Below are positions 12,479 to 23,803 of a stretch of DNA of 64,000 bases, one piece after another. Both the position numbers and the translations under genes were made by a program. Each line of letters begins with the position of its first letter. Positions within the stretch are counted from its first letter, which is position 1. This DNA comes from Morella rubra (lineage: Eukaryota > Streptophyta > Magnoliopsida > Fagales > Myricaceae): contig CM025851.1 of assembly GCA_003952965.2 (NCBI GenBank), positions 23,189,325-23,253,324 of the forward strand. The letters run 5' to 3'. The notes under the pieces are model-generated. The model ran no database searches. It saw nothing but the letters and a program-made list of their open reading frames with translations, and was not told the origin of the DNA.

Positions 12479-12841
12479 TAGGGGTGTACATTTTTGGGCC
12501 GAAACCAATCAGGCCGACTCAAACTGGTTCAAAACCAATTGGGCCGTCCGGTTTTAGGGCAACCCTGCTCGGCTGTCAACCCTAAATTTTCCAGAATCGA
12601 TTGGATTGGTTCAGCCTATGGTTTGGGTACCCAATTAGCCGAACCGCACCAAACCGAGGGTATACTTGGAATTTCACGCTATTATTATTTTTTTAAAAAA
12701 AATAGTAAGTTGGGGAGGGGGGGAGCCCCCCCTACATTTTCTCCCCCCGACACCCCCCCTTCCTTCAATTCACCACTTCGCCCTTTCCTCCAATTTGAAA
12801 CCCTCGCCACCCCCACCCTCGCCGGCCTCTCTCTCTCTCTC

Positions 12842-12897
<56 letters not shown>

Positions 12898-13451
12898 CCT
12901 CCATATCAGAAAAAGAGTGAACGTGAACACCTACAAAGTTGAAGGCATTTAATTCGGAGCCAAACTGTGTTTTGCATCGGTGAGGAAGCTCTTATCGCAA
13001 TAACTCAAGCACTGACTCTGGATCCTCTAGCAGTACACCCACCAAGTGTACCAAGCCACTCCAGCATCGCGAGTAAGAACAGCGCTGACTTCGACGTCTT
13101 TCTATGTCTCAAACAATTAAGAAACAACCACATTCTGATTAGTCATTTTGATCTGTGAGAATGGAAAGTGGGTCAGTCCTGGAGAATGTGTTTTGTGTGA
13201 CAAGGATGGTCTCGACTCTCTTCAATTTGCAGCTTCAAGTTTTGGAGAAGCATTATGAGGCTATGAGCAGTGCTTTCCAGTGTAAAATTTGGGCCCAGTA
13301 ACCGCCTGGGCAGACCACCAAACCTAGTCAGCTCAACTAGTTTTCCCAACCAACAATTCAGCTGTTGATTGGTATTATCTTAGAACCGAACTAGTGGGTT
13401 CGGCCCACAGTTTGGCTCAAAACCGAACCGATTGGTCAGTTTTTAGCCCTA
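12479..13451 (+). mobile_element. Non-autonomous hAT-type element 1 (973 bp)
   Basis: The element is bounded by an exact 8-bp direct repeat, TGTCACAC at 12471-12478 and 13452-13459, the target-site size of hAT transposons. Termini begin TAGGGGTGTAC and end TTTTAGCCCTA (inverted: TAGGGCTAAAA), fitting the hAT YARNG rule. Subterminal regions are full of AACCGA/CCAATTGG-type short repeats on both sides. Inside lie a CT run and a long TA run (12826-12894) and a few hundred bases (12950-13280) of more balanced composition. No transposase is present. Confidence 0.88.
12826..12895 (+). repeat. Compound microsatellite (CT)n(TA)n
   Basis: Uninterrupted CT dinucleotides run straight into about 25 TA units. 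Open frames spelling Tyr-Ile repeats across it are artefacts of the repeat. Confidence 0.97.
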
Positions 13452-13779
13452 TGTCACACTATAGTGTACCCAGGCACTACTTCTAAGATTCTCGAAGAAT
13501 TACACCATCATCTAATATACTCGTCTCATATTGTCACGTCTCGTGCTAGTACTTATCCCTTAGGCTCTCTTATAGTAATGGAATGCACACAAGGGGATTA
13601 CTGCACGAATTAATCCTATAAAGGCCTGATAACTGGCTTTGAAAAAGCTTAGTGGAAATGTTTTAGTGAAAAGAGATAAGTATATGGAGGAGAATAGCTA
13701 AAATAAAATAACTTACTCTATTAAATAGGTAATGTAGAAAAATATTTTAAAAACCAATCTGTAGCTCGTGGACGAAACA

Positions 13780-16700
13780 GGATAATCAGGAAATCTCAAA
13801 AATAGCGATACAAATTTTTTCACTAGTACAAAGAACAAAATCCTTCAAGGATACAACAGTAAGAGAAAGTAAGTACAAAAGTGGAAGCTGTCTACAGCTT
13901 TCCATCCTACAACAACAGACAACAACCAAATGTACAAAAACTACCTCAAAAACAAAACAACTGCTGATCTACTCAACCCTCGACTCCGTGTCGGAGGTTA
14001 GGTCTATAATTTGTTTCCCCGATATCCTCTACCGGCGGCGCCGGTGGAGGAGGGATGTCAAAAGAAATGTCGGTCCAACTCAACTAGTTCAAAATCCTCA
14101 ACTAAGGAACTGGGATGTTGGAGGCTCTTTAAGGTACCATTGGGGCTCGTACCCCACATAACCTCAAATGCTCAGTGACAACGTCCAAATCGTCATCACT
14201 AAATATATGGGTCAACATCCAAAAACTCCTCACTCATAAAGGTCAACATCTGTTACGTCCAGGGTCCACAACCAAAGAGGTACATACAAGAAAATTACAC
14301 AATAAAGGGTGAGTCCTACTGACTCAGTAAGGGGAGAAAAAGGGAACATGTTATGAGCAGCAGCATAATAAAGCTAAGCATTGATAACCATAACAAGATA
14401 ACAGTGTATGCTCGATGCAATGCATGGATGATGCATCTGTTTCCCTGTCCTTTCCCTTTCTTTCTTACTTTCCTTTCTTTTCTTTCATTCTTTCATTCTT
14501 TCCTTTCTTTCCGGTTATCAAAGGTGTCCTTTAGTCTCTCTGTTTAACCCCCAAAGTCTGGGTTGTGCGTCCCTCCTCTCCTCTGGGACTGTCCCATGCC
14601 CCGGCACCAGGACCCTGTCAAGCGTATATTGTTTCACGCTAGGGATACCAACCACTCCTTTCAGTGTGGCTTGCACTATCCCACTGTTGTGATCGGTACC
14701 GTCACCCTGTCATCGGACCACCTCTGGGTATGGGTTTCATTTCCATTTCTGTCATTTCGTTATTAGATTTCCCACACCCATGACATGACTCATGACAGGA
14801 TGATGCAACATGTATCATATGCTTTATCAATAATCTTAACTCAAAATGAGCAATAGATTTCATGGACCAATTGTCATATAAATTCATATAAAATAAAACA
14901 ACCTCAATGCACAGTACAGTAACTTTTCATTTCATGCTATCCATGTACCCTAATATGTACCACATGCTGTTAATAGGCAAGTCCAACAACTTATACAATT
15001 AAGTTATTTTTATTTGCTAACCCCAATAAGGTCCAACTATTCAAGGCTTTAGGGCTCTTGACTTTTTCAAAAGAAAATCTCCCGGGCATATCATTTAAAA
15101 ACTCCCCGGGCATAAGAAAAAAACAAGTTTCTCGGGCCTATATAAAAAAAAAAAAAAAAAAAAAAACAAGGCTTCCAAGTCATATGTCTATAAAAGAGTT
15201 TTTCTCCGGGCATGTAAAAATAAAGACTTTCCCGAGCATGTAGATAAAAAGTTTTTCCTGGGCATGTTTGTAAAAAAAGGTCCCCGGGCATAGTTTAAAC
15301 AAAGCTCCAAGGGCAGTTTAGCAAAATTTCCCGGTTATATAAAGTTTTCCCGGGCATTGTGTTTCTTGAAAACTTCCCGGGCAAAAGGAAAACAAAACAG
15401 TCTCCCCGGGCATTTTTCTTAAACTCTTCTTGGTATTAAAACAACAGTCTTTTTCGAGCATGAAAAGCAAACACAAATCCTTCCCGGGCATGTAAAACAA
15501 AGTCTTCAAAAAGACATAGCTTCCCCGGGCATGTACATAAAGAGCCTGGACATGTAAAAACAAAGCTTGCCCATATAAAAATAAAACCTTGTGTTCAAAA
15601 AGTCAAGTCTGGCCCCAGGTAGTCCCCCAACATCTTTTAGCCCTTTCTCTTATAAGCCCTTCGCATATTTTTCTTTGGTTTAGATCCAACACAGTGATAA
15701 GCTTGGGTTACTTGTCTTTTCCCATCTCATGACAAAAGTCACATGTTTTAGGCACAATCCGAACATTCCCAATACCCCTATTTAAGACAAACTCTATACC
15801 CTTACCTTAGCTCGTTGATGCACTGCGTTCTAAGACACCTAAAAATAGCAAGACACCATGTTAGGAAAGAAAAAGACAAAAACTAAGGGAAAGAAAAAGT
15901 ACAGGCCGAAATACCTCACGTTTCCCAACTTCCTCGTACTCTCCTCCCTTTTTCTTTGGTCTTTTCCTCCTCTTATCCTTCAGTCAAACTCTTTATTCAC
16001 CAGTTAGTTCACGTCACTTTCCCTCTCTTTCTTTCTAAGTCAAAGGCAGTTTCTCCTAATGTCGTCAGTTCACTCTCCTTTTCTCTCACTCTCTGACGAG
16101 CAAAACACGTAAATAACTTACCTTTCTTACGTTTTTACCCCCTGGCCAGTCTACACACTCTAGGCTAGGTCATAGAGAAAATCAACGGAAGATTAAGGCA
16201 TGGCCAATCACAAGCAGCCACCTACCCGTCTCAAATTTCACGTATCTTCATAACTAGCACATTAACCACATTCACTTATGCGCCAATGACAAAGCCCCAC
16301 CTAAGAGGTTAGGTAAATATGGTAAGGATGCATTTAATGTCCACCACATGGTTAAGACACGTAGAAAAAGTAAAAAGGGAACTCGGGTATACAGGGTTTA
16401 CTCAACCCGCATGAAAACAAGCCCCGGACTTGTGCGAAAAGATCCCGGGTCTAGGTCTCCCGAGTAGTGCTCGGGTGTCACAGCTCCCGAGCCTGCTGCT
16501 CTCGGTCAGCCCGGGACTTATACCCTCCCCCCCCCCCCCCCAAGTGCTTCCTACTCGGTGACCCCGAGTGTTTAACCTACTGGCCTCGGGAAAGTTCCCC
16601 CTTCCCGGGCCTGTACTAATTACCCCAGGCTCACTCCAACACCTGCCCTGACCCCACTTAATTGCTCGGGCACTCAAGCACCTGCCTTGGCAGTCCCTAG

Positions 16701-16849
16701 TAAAAGCAAACACAAGGAAAAGGTCACATGAGCACAACGATAACTATTATAACTTATACATAAACACTGTAAGTGTCAAAAACTATATATATATAGAGTG
16801 TGCAAACTTAGTAAACAGTAGATCAAATAAGAGAGGGGTGTTACACATA
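13780..16849. mobile_element. Degenerate LTR-retrotransposon-like block
   Basis: No coding domain survives. Several features recur in the same order at 53.9-57.2 kb: a GACTCAGTAAG motif (14321), then a stretch with TTGTGCGTCCC and short C-rich sequence (14561-14720), then AT-rich sequence. It ends near 16849 in GGGGTGTTACA, a typical LTR terminus. The left boundary is uncertain. The interior holds the GGGCAT array and a GC-rich part (16400-16720) with a C run. Confidence 0.5.
15070..15580 (+). repeat. Degenerate CCCGGGCAT tandem array
   Basis: The core TYCCCGGGCATGTA recurs roughly every 25-45 bases about sixteen times, separated by A-rich spacers such as AAAAACAAAGTCTT. Spacer length and sequence vary, so this is an old, slipped minisatellite inside the LTR-like block. 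It includes an A run at 15146-15166. Confidence 0.85.
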
Positions 16850-18202
16850 TAGACTTGAATATAAGTATATACGTGATTACAAATAATACAAGAATGGACT
16901 TGATGGCGATGTTATCAATCTTTGACAAGAAAATATCAATTCAAGGAAGATTGTGACAACCCGAGTTTTAAGAGATTATGATAATTTGAGTTCCACTAGA
17001 AGATATGAAAAATTTAAAAGGGAGATTATGATAGCCCGAGTTTTGGAGATTGTGAAAACCCAAGTTACGATGGAGTGGAAAAGAAGAAAGAGTGAAAAAA
17101 AAATGGTATCAAGTGTCAAGTCTTTTATAGGATCTTTTATTATTATTATTATTTTCTAAGCAAAACATAATATTATTAAAAAGTGAGAGGGAGACAAGGG
17201 GCTAGCTACAGGACATAAGGGCATTCAGCCAAATTTAACAAATACAAAGGCCCAAAGGGCCAGAGAAATACCAAAGGGGCCACACGATCCTAAGACATAC
17301 AAAGTGTACAAAGCACAACCAAATGAGTTCGGCCAACCACGAAATAGCCATAAGGGTCACAGCTGAAAGCCGCCACAAAAGGCGGAGTCTTTCACCGGAT
17401 GAGAGGATGCAAGTACAGACACCTTGATCCCACTTCCCCACGAAAAAATCCATGCCAACGCCGGCATGAGATCTTTTAATTAAGCTGTGGTTAGAATCAC
17501 TCCAAGAAGTTTCATATCATTGTAACGCTATAGTCCGTAATAAATACGACCATAGAATTCTCATCGTCGCAGAAGAAACATCAAAGATGATGAAATGAAC
17601 TCTGGGGGTCAGGGGAGGAGCAAGATTTTTAACTTAACAAGACTAACATGGGGGCCAGTGGGAGGCCAATCGAGAAGAATCTCTAAAAGATATATATTAG
17701 TAAAAAAAAAAACTTTGGATCTAGTCCAATTTGATCGTTAAAGGGGCAGGTGGGGGAGTGTCAAAGTGATAGTCATTGTCACACATTCAAGTAAATTGGT
17801 TAGGAGTGCTCCCAGTACAAGTGATGAATTGATAAAGTATAAAGAAAGACGTAGAACAGTCTAATTAATATTTTGTAGAGTTCGAAGTAGTTCTTTATAA
17901 TAAGTATCAAACCTCCCCCGGAAGAATACCGTTCTTTGCCTGAGATTCTCTCAGGTGTACTTTTGTGAGTGATGGTGTACTTTTGTGAGTGATATTGTTA
18001 TATTAAAGACATCTAAGAAACAGTGGATATTGAGAGACTCTACCGAGGGGGGATCTTATTGTCTAACATCAATGTACCAATTAAAAACATATTCTATGAA
18101 TTAAATACATACTTATTCTCATCAAATATATTAACCAAATAATTTATCTCCCCAATAACTGTAACTCTTTTCTTCTTCTCAATAGATTCATCTCCCTCAT
18201 AA
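16850..18202. other. Repeat-derived intergenic sequence
   Basis: Contains three loosely repeated GATTRTGAYARCCCGAGTTTT-like segments at 16950-17070, resembling the start of another LTR family, and no recognisable gene. Short open frames here, including one on the minus strand at 17235-17453, match no family that I know. Confidence 0.45.
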
Positions 18203-18211
18203 ATACAAAAA

Positions 18212-18605
18212 GGAAAAAATACACTTTCACCCATAAACTACGAATCTGTGACACATTGCACCCTAAACTATCAATTTTGACACATTGCACCCTCCAACTA
18301 CTAATGTTAGACACTTTACATTCTATATTACTCACTTTGGCACATTGCACCCTTCAACTACCAAGGTAATACACTTTGCACCCTCCTTCCGACAATAATA
18401 CCCACAAAATTTAATAAATTGACAATAATTTCTTAATATATTCAAAGTGGGTCAAAGGCATTATTGTCATTTTAGTCTAAAATTTTGATAGATGGTGCAA
18501 AGTGTCTAAAATTGGTAATTAAAGAGTGCAATATCTCAAACATAATAGTTTAGAGTGTAAAGTGTAAAACCTACAGTAGTTCGTGGGTGAAAAATATATT
18601 TTCCC
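18212..18605. mobile_element. Mutator-type MITE, 9-bp target-site duplication
   Basis: Flanked by ATACAAAAA at 18203-18211 and 18606-18614. Terminal inverted repeats pair GGAAAAAATACACTTTCACCC with the reverse complement of the right end (GGGAAAATATATTTTTCACCC). Internally, CACWTTGCACCCT units repeat several times on the left arm and in inverted form on the right. No coding capacity. The 9-bp duplication points to the Mutator superfamily. Confidence 0.85.
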
Positions 18606-18614
18606 ATACAAAAA

Positions 18615-19263
18615 CCAAAATTAATTATGCATATAAAAGTGGTCGTAGATACCTTCACTTAGTGAAACAACAAACTCTAATCTAGAGCCAGAGTGGTGTT
18701 AGACTTGTACAGTAATACAGAATTATTGCTCACACAAAAAAAAAAAAAAAAAAATCTTAGATTTTACATGAGCATGTTTAGGACTAAGCCCAATTCTCGT
18801 AGGGAAGAGACCCAGCTCCCATGCCCACATAGGTGAACTTTTCTCAAGAGTGCTCTTGTAAGATAATCTTGATAACGCACTCATATGAGCTATATAGGTT
18901 TTCCACTAAGAATTCTGAAAACCAAAAACTTTCCAGGAACTCGCTATTTTGAGTAACTACAACACCTTGATTTAAACAGAGCCTGATAAAGGCAAAATTA
19001 TATAACATCTTGATACAAACAGAACATGTAAACTGGCATTGGAATTTGCCATTCCAAACAAATGTCTAACGAAAATAGTAACTTTGAAAAGAAGAGGCAA
19101 AATCAAAAGTTGGATAGAGAATCCAAGCTAAAGAACGAATCCTGCTTGCAATAGAATAGCTGACACAGGGTGATAAATTAACTAAGGAAAGCTAGAGGTA
19201 AATATAAACCAACGCATCCATAAACTGAGAGGGCCAGCGCAATTGATTGCTGAATGTCAAAGC
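18615..19263. other. Intergenic sequence downstream of PDH-E1 alpha
   Basis: AT-rich, with an A run at 18737-18754. It probably includes the 3' UTR of the minus-strand PDH gene next to 19264. No other feature is visible. Confidence 0.5.
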
Positions 19264-22105
19264 TTACACATGAGCAGTGCCTTCAGTGAATTTGGGATCC
19301 TCACATCTATATCGTCCATCAGGTCCAATCCCAAATCCTTTTGGATCTGCAAACACATTCTCCAATAGCTGACTGCGAGCCGGAAAAGGGCTCTCATCTG
19401 CAAACTCAACAGCATCCTCAATCAACTCATCTATCCTCTTATCTATGGCCTTTAATTCTGGTTCACTTGCTAGATTGTTCTCGAGCAAATATTTCTTCAA
19501 TGCTGTGATGGGATCTCTAGCAGCATAGTGTGCCTTCTCAGCTGCCAAAGTACAACCACAAATTTACGTGAACACTAATCACCACTAAGGATTAAACATA
19601 ACACCAGAAAGAAAAATAACTCGAGGCTTCATATCTCTAACTGATAAAAGAATCTAAACTGGATCAATAGGCAGAAATATATCAAAATAAAATTATACTA
19701 ATCAGCAATTCAGGATAAAAGAAATTATATGCACATAAAACAAGTAAACCTTCAGTACCCGACCCCATGCTTGGGTGGAAGCTAATCAAGTTTCTACATC
19801 TACGCTCCAATCAGGGATATATCTTCTATCAATTTTATCTCCGGTAAATAAAAGACAAAACAAGATAACAAAATATATCCACAGTGACGTATTCCAACAT
19901 TGAAAAGATGCAAAAACCACAGGGCCTTGTGAATATTGTTTCTAATACAATAATATTAGCTCATGTCCGGAGAAAACATAAAATAGAACGACTTTAACCT
20001 AGAGCCAAACAATTGCACTTGACAACCCTAAGCTACCATGGTAAATGAACATGCTTGTTCCAATTAAAGTAAACATCAAGCTAAAGAACTATCGTCTCTA
20101 TATAGCATTTAAGCAGCTACTCTGCATAATGTTTGCGTCCATACTGCAACCCAAGTAATTTAGGGAGCGTTTGTTTACCAAAATTTTGAGCAATATTCCT
20201 AAATTTTGGGAATCTTTGAATGTTGAAATTTATTAGGGTTTGTGAAAAGTGTGAAGTGTATGTATAAAAGTATGAAGTTTATTGGGATTTGTGAAATGTG
20301 TTTGGTGTGATGAAAATTTTGGACACAAAAAAATTGGACAAACAAACGCCCCCTTAATATCAGAGCGTAGTAAATTTCCATTACAAATGAATGACATAAA
20401 AAGGAAAAAAAAAAAAAAAAAAAAACAAAGATGGGCCGGCATTGTTTGAATTGAATTGGGTCAACCATATAAAAAATAAGAGTAGAGTTATTTGAAACCA
20501 ATTATTTGAATTCACAATCATAGAAACATCACATTTTCGAACAATTACAGGGTAGAGTTAATATGCTTCTTACTAAAAAAGGAAAGTAGATGCAAAAGAT
20601 GAAAACAAAAGACAAATGCTCACCAGGGTCACGAAGCTCATCAGGATCAGCCAATGAATGCCCTCTAAACCTGTATGTCTCACATTCCACCAATGTTGGC
20701 CCTTCTCCTCTCCTAGCCCTTCCAATTGCCTCCTTTGCCACTTCCCTTACTTTTAAAACATCCATGCCATCAACATGAACACCTGGCATCCCAAATGCAG
20801 GCCCCTTCTTCCAAATCTCAGGATCTGAAGTCGCTCTCAAATGTGACATCCCAATAGCCCATAGATTATTCTCCACAACGAAAATAATCGGCAATTTCCA
20901 CAGAGCGGCCATGTTCAAACACTCAAAGAACTGGCCATTGTTACAAGTCCCATCTCCAAAAAATGCCACTGTCACATGATCACAATCTGCCTCTTTCAGT
21001 ACCTCCCTCCTATACTTGGAGGTGAATGCTGCACCCGTGGCCACTGGAATCCCTTCACCAATGAAGGCAAACCCACCAAGCACATTGTGCTCTTTGGAGA
21101 ACATGTGCATCGAACCACCCTGGCCCCGGCAACATCCAGTCTTCTTTCCGAAGAGCTCACTCATCACAGCGCGAGCAGAGACCCCTTTGCTAAGCGCATG
21201 CACGTGATCACGGTATGTGCTGGCTACAGAATCTTCCTTCTTCAAAAGCTTGATGAACCCAGTGGACACGGCCTCTTGTCCATTGTAGAGGTGAACGAAA
21301 CCAAACATTTTGCCCCGGTAATACATCTGGGCACACATGTCCTCAAAAGTTCTGCCCAATACCATGTCTTCGTAGACCTCCAAGCCTTCTTGTTTGGTGA
21401 TCAGCTGAAAAACCAACAAGGCAAGAGCAGAAATCTAAGAGTGTCCCTCAAGAAAATACCTCATCCGCTACGGCTATTTGCTTGTTAAAGGCTACTAGGA
21501 GAGACACACATAATAAAATTATCTAGAATACTATCCGCTTAAGACATAAACAAGTATGATTTGAAACAAAAGAAAAATAAGCAAGAGTGTAATCTGACTC
21601 CTTTTTGGCTGCAAATTACGTTAGTATGAAAACAGTGTCCAGCTAAATAAAGAAATAGTTCCAGAACGGCTTTGACTGGGAGAATCTGTTCGCTTTCTCA
21701 GGTACCGAATACTTGTAAACCTCAGAATAAACCCTTCGAGAGTGATACTTAAAATTCCTCTTCTTGCGCTCCAGAGATTCATCCGATCGGAGAATTGAAT
21801 TCTCATAAGAGTGTCGAGATTCGCATTGAAAAATTAAAATGTGGGGAGAGAAGCGGTGAACTTACCAGATTGGTGGTGGATTTGGGCTTCTTTTCCTTGA
21901 TAACCTCGGATACAGCGACCACGGCTGATCGACGGTGGAGATTAGCTTGATTGGAGCTGGTAAGAGAATTGAAGCGAAGCTTGTGAGTGGATCCGAGAAA
22001 AGAAGTGGTCTTGAACGGGTCGAACAAGCGCTTGGGCTCATTGGATCTGACGGCAGTGGTGTTGAGAGTGAGGGGCTGAGCGAGCTTGGTGGCGGAGAAA
22101 GACAT
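19264..22105 (-). CDS. PDH-E1 ALPHA: Pyruvate dehydrogenase E1 component subunit alpha, plastid form
   Basis: Three exons, 22105-21866, 21404-20624 and 19541-19264, splice in frame to 432 residues. With E1 beta this subunit decarboxylates pyruvate using thiamine diphosphate, supplying acetyl-CoA for plastid fatty acid synthesis. The first 65 or so residues are Ser/Thr/Arg-rich and fit a transit peptide. The thiamine diphosphate motif begins GDGTCNNG near residue 230 and closes at VVENN. The loop [18 protein letters not shown] matches the plastid form, not the longer mitochondrial phosphorylation loop. The C-terminus ([17 protein letters not shown]) is also plastid-like. A Harbinger-type MITE sits in intron 2. 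From memory it is closest to Arabidopsis At1g01090. Confidence 0.97.
20163..20353. mobile_element. PIF/Harbinger (Tourist-like) MITE in PDH intron 2
   Basis: Starts GGGAGCGTTTGTTT and ends AACAAACGCCCCC, an imperfect terminal inverted repeat, with the 3-bp target TTA on both sides (20160-20162 and 20354-20356). It is 191 bp, AT-rich and without an open frame. Confidence 0.82.
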
Positions 22106-23047
22106 TACTCGTACCCCTGCTCACGCTCTCTATCGCTACAACTTTCCAGTGAGTTTGGGAGATGAGAAAGATTGAGAGGAAATGGGGGAGAGGTGGGGGA
22201 ATAATAAGAAGGGAATGGAGGTGGGGGGCGGAGGAAACGAGGGAGGGAAGCGTGGAAATAACCGCCTGGAGCGTTGGGGTGTTTTTTTTTTTTTTTCGTG
22301 TTTTTAATTAAATTGCTATTTTTGACGAAAGGCAGAGAGAGGCACAGAGCCCAGAGGAACGTGCGCGTGTAGTGCATATGTCTCTGCCCAAAACCAAAAA
22401 AAAAAAGAAAACAAAAAAAAAAAAAAAAAAGAGAGGAGGAGGGAAGGGAAAGGCGGAAGAAAGCCCACCCAACTCCAACCAACCAAGTACCGAAACATGA
22501 ATACTGAATAGCACAGGTGTCCCCTGCGGGCTACAACCCAGTAACGAGACCATTTGAGAAAGGTTGTGTGAGTGACATTTGTTCTTTTGGAACTTTTGCA
22601 AATTAATTTTTTTTTAAATGTTGCCAATGTTTTTTAGATTTTTTATACTATTTATTTTTAAAAATTTTACAAAATGTCACGTCATTAAATTTCACTTAAC
22701 ACGAAGTATTCCCGAATATGTGACGGACTATTTTGTTGGAATTCAAATTTAGAAATCAATTTTATTATAAAGCCAAATTACAGGCAGGTACCGTTTGTAC
22801 AAAAATTATAATAAGTCTTTGGCTTTTTTCACAAGGTTGGATATGTTTTGGGGGGGGGAGTGTCATCGCTATCCAAACGTGGACTGATGTTATCATCAGA
22901 ATTCAGACGTGGCATTGGTCCATGGATACGGTCAAGATCGGTATCAGTTATAATCTTTCTTTTTACAAAAGCTCACCAAAAAAAAAAATCCATAGTTCAT
23001 GTATGGAACTTTGATATTTAAAATATTTTAGTTCACACAACAGCAAA
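22106..23047. other. PDH promoter and intergenic region
   Basis: Purine-rich sequence directly upstream of the PDH start (22140-22460), with A runs at 22396-22430, probably 5' UTR and promoter. The Phe-rich open frames on the minus strand come from these A runs. Nothing else is recognisable up to the tRNA. Confidence 0.5.
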
Positions 23048-23119
23048 GGGTCCTTAGCTCAGTGGTAGAGCATTTGACTGCAGATCAAGAGGTCACCGGT
23101 TCGAACCCGGTAGGGCCCT
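23048..23119 (+). tRNA. tRNA-Cys (anticodon GCA)
   Basis: A full cloverleaf can be drawn in 72 bases. The acceptor GGGTCCT (23048-23054) pairs with AGGGCCC (23112-23118), with one T-G wobble. The D-arm is AGCTCAGTGGTAGAGC. The anticodon stem closes around loop CTGCAGA, giving GCA. The T-arm is ACCGG-TTCGAAC-CCGGT. There is no intron and CCA is not encoded, as expected for a nuclear gene. T-rich tracts just downstream serve as a Pol III terminator. It lies between the 3' end of VPS8 and the PDH promoter. Confidence 0.96.
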
Positions 23120-23133
23120 TTCTTTTTCTTTTT
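23120..23133 (+). terminator. Pol III T-tract terminator of tRNA-Cys
   Basis: TTTCTTTTTCTTTT follows the tRNA directly; runs of four or more T end Pol III transcription. Confidence 0.75.
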
Positions 23134-23803
23134 TTTCCTGATTTTAATTTTGATCTTAATTTCTTCTCCTGCACGCACTTTCTTGGTAGTTTTTCTCTCT
23201 CCCTCCCCTACTAATTCCTCCATAATTACTTTCTGTTGTCTAGTCGTTTAGGCACCCTTACCATTGGCATTCTCCTTTTCAGAATGGCAATTTTTCCAAC
23301 TTACTATACTCAAATTCATCTCCCTCCTCAATTCCTGTATCTTTTGAAAAGAAAAACAGTCTCTATATATATATATATATCTTACTGGAGCTGTAGTCTT
23401 TCTTTGTTCTAACGGGAACAGATATATATTACCCCATTGATTGTAGTTCCTAAAAAGACAACAGGAATTCTAAAGTAGACAAGTAAGATGTTCCTACAAA
23501 ATTGGTTGCATTTGTTGCAACTTCTTTAGAATTATTCCTATTGTTTGATATACATTTTATGATTCTTGCTAAGTGCTCAAAACAATCATAAAATAAATAC
23601 AGATCAAATATGAAACTATACAACAAAAAGATTAAAAGAATGAAGAAGTCAGCCAATATGGTTCTCATCGTCTCCAGGATTGTTAGTGCTCTATACATGG
23701 CGCTTGCATTACCGCTTGCCGGTCTTCTCCTTGCCTACAGATGTGTTTTTCATGCGTTAGAACCGAATAGACCACAAAAATTGTCTCTCGAGTAATATTA
23801 ATA
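23134..23803. other. Intergenic sequence between tRNA-Cys and VPS8
   Basis: AT-rich, with a short TA run near 23364. It probably includes the VPS8 3' UTR. A 61-codon plus-strand frame at 23610 resembles nothing known to me. Confidence 0.5.

Noticed and set aside
12685..12930. Tyr-Ile repeat proteins on both strands
   Set aside because: They are translations of the (TA)n and (CT)n microsatellite inside hAT element 1.
15070..15580. CRISPR-like array of GGGCAT units
   Set aside because: The cores are only about 10-14 bases, imperfect and irregularly spaced, spacers are A-rich and alike, and the setting is a plant LTR-like region.
17235..17453. 72-codon Trp-rich minus-strand frame
   Set aside because: It vaguely recalls retroelement-derived frames, but no motif is recognisable and the surroundings are repeats.
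20976..21488. 170-codon plus-strand frame opposite PDH exon 2
   Set aside because: It is antisense to a strongly conserved coding exon and has no recognisable domain.
22308..22627. Phe-rich minus-strand frames of about 100 codons upstream of PDH
   Set aside because: The Phe runs come from A-rich tracts; there is no domain and the region is the likely PDH leader and promoter.
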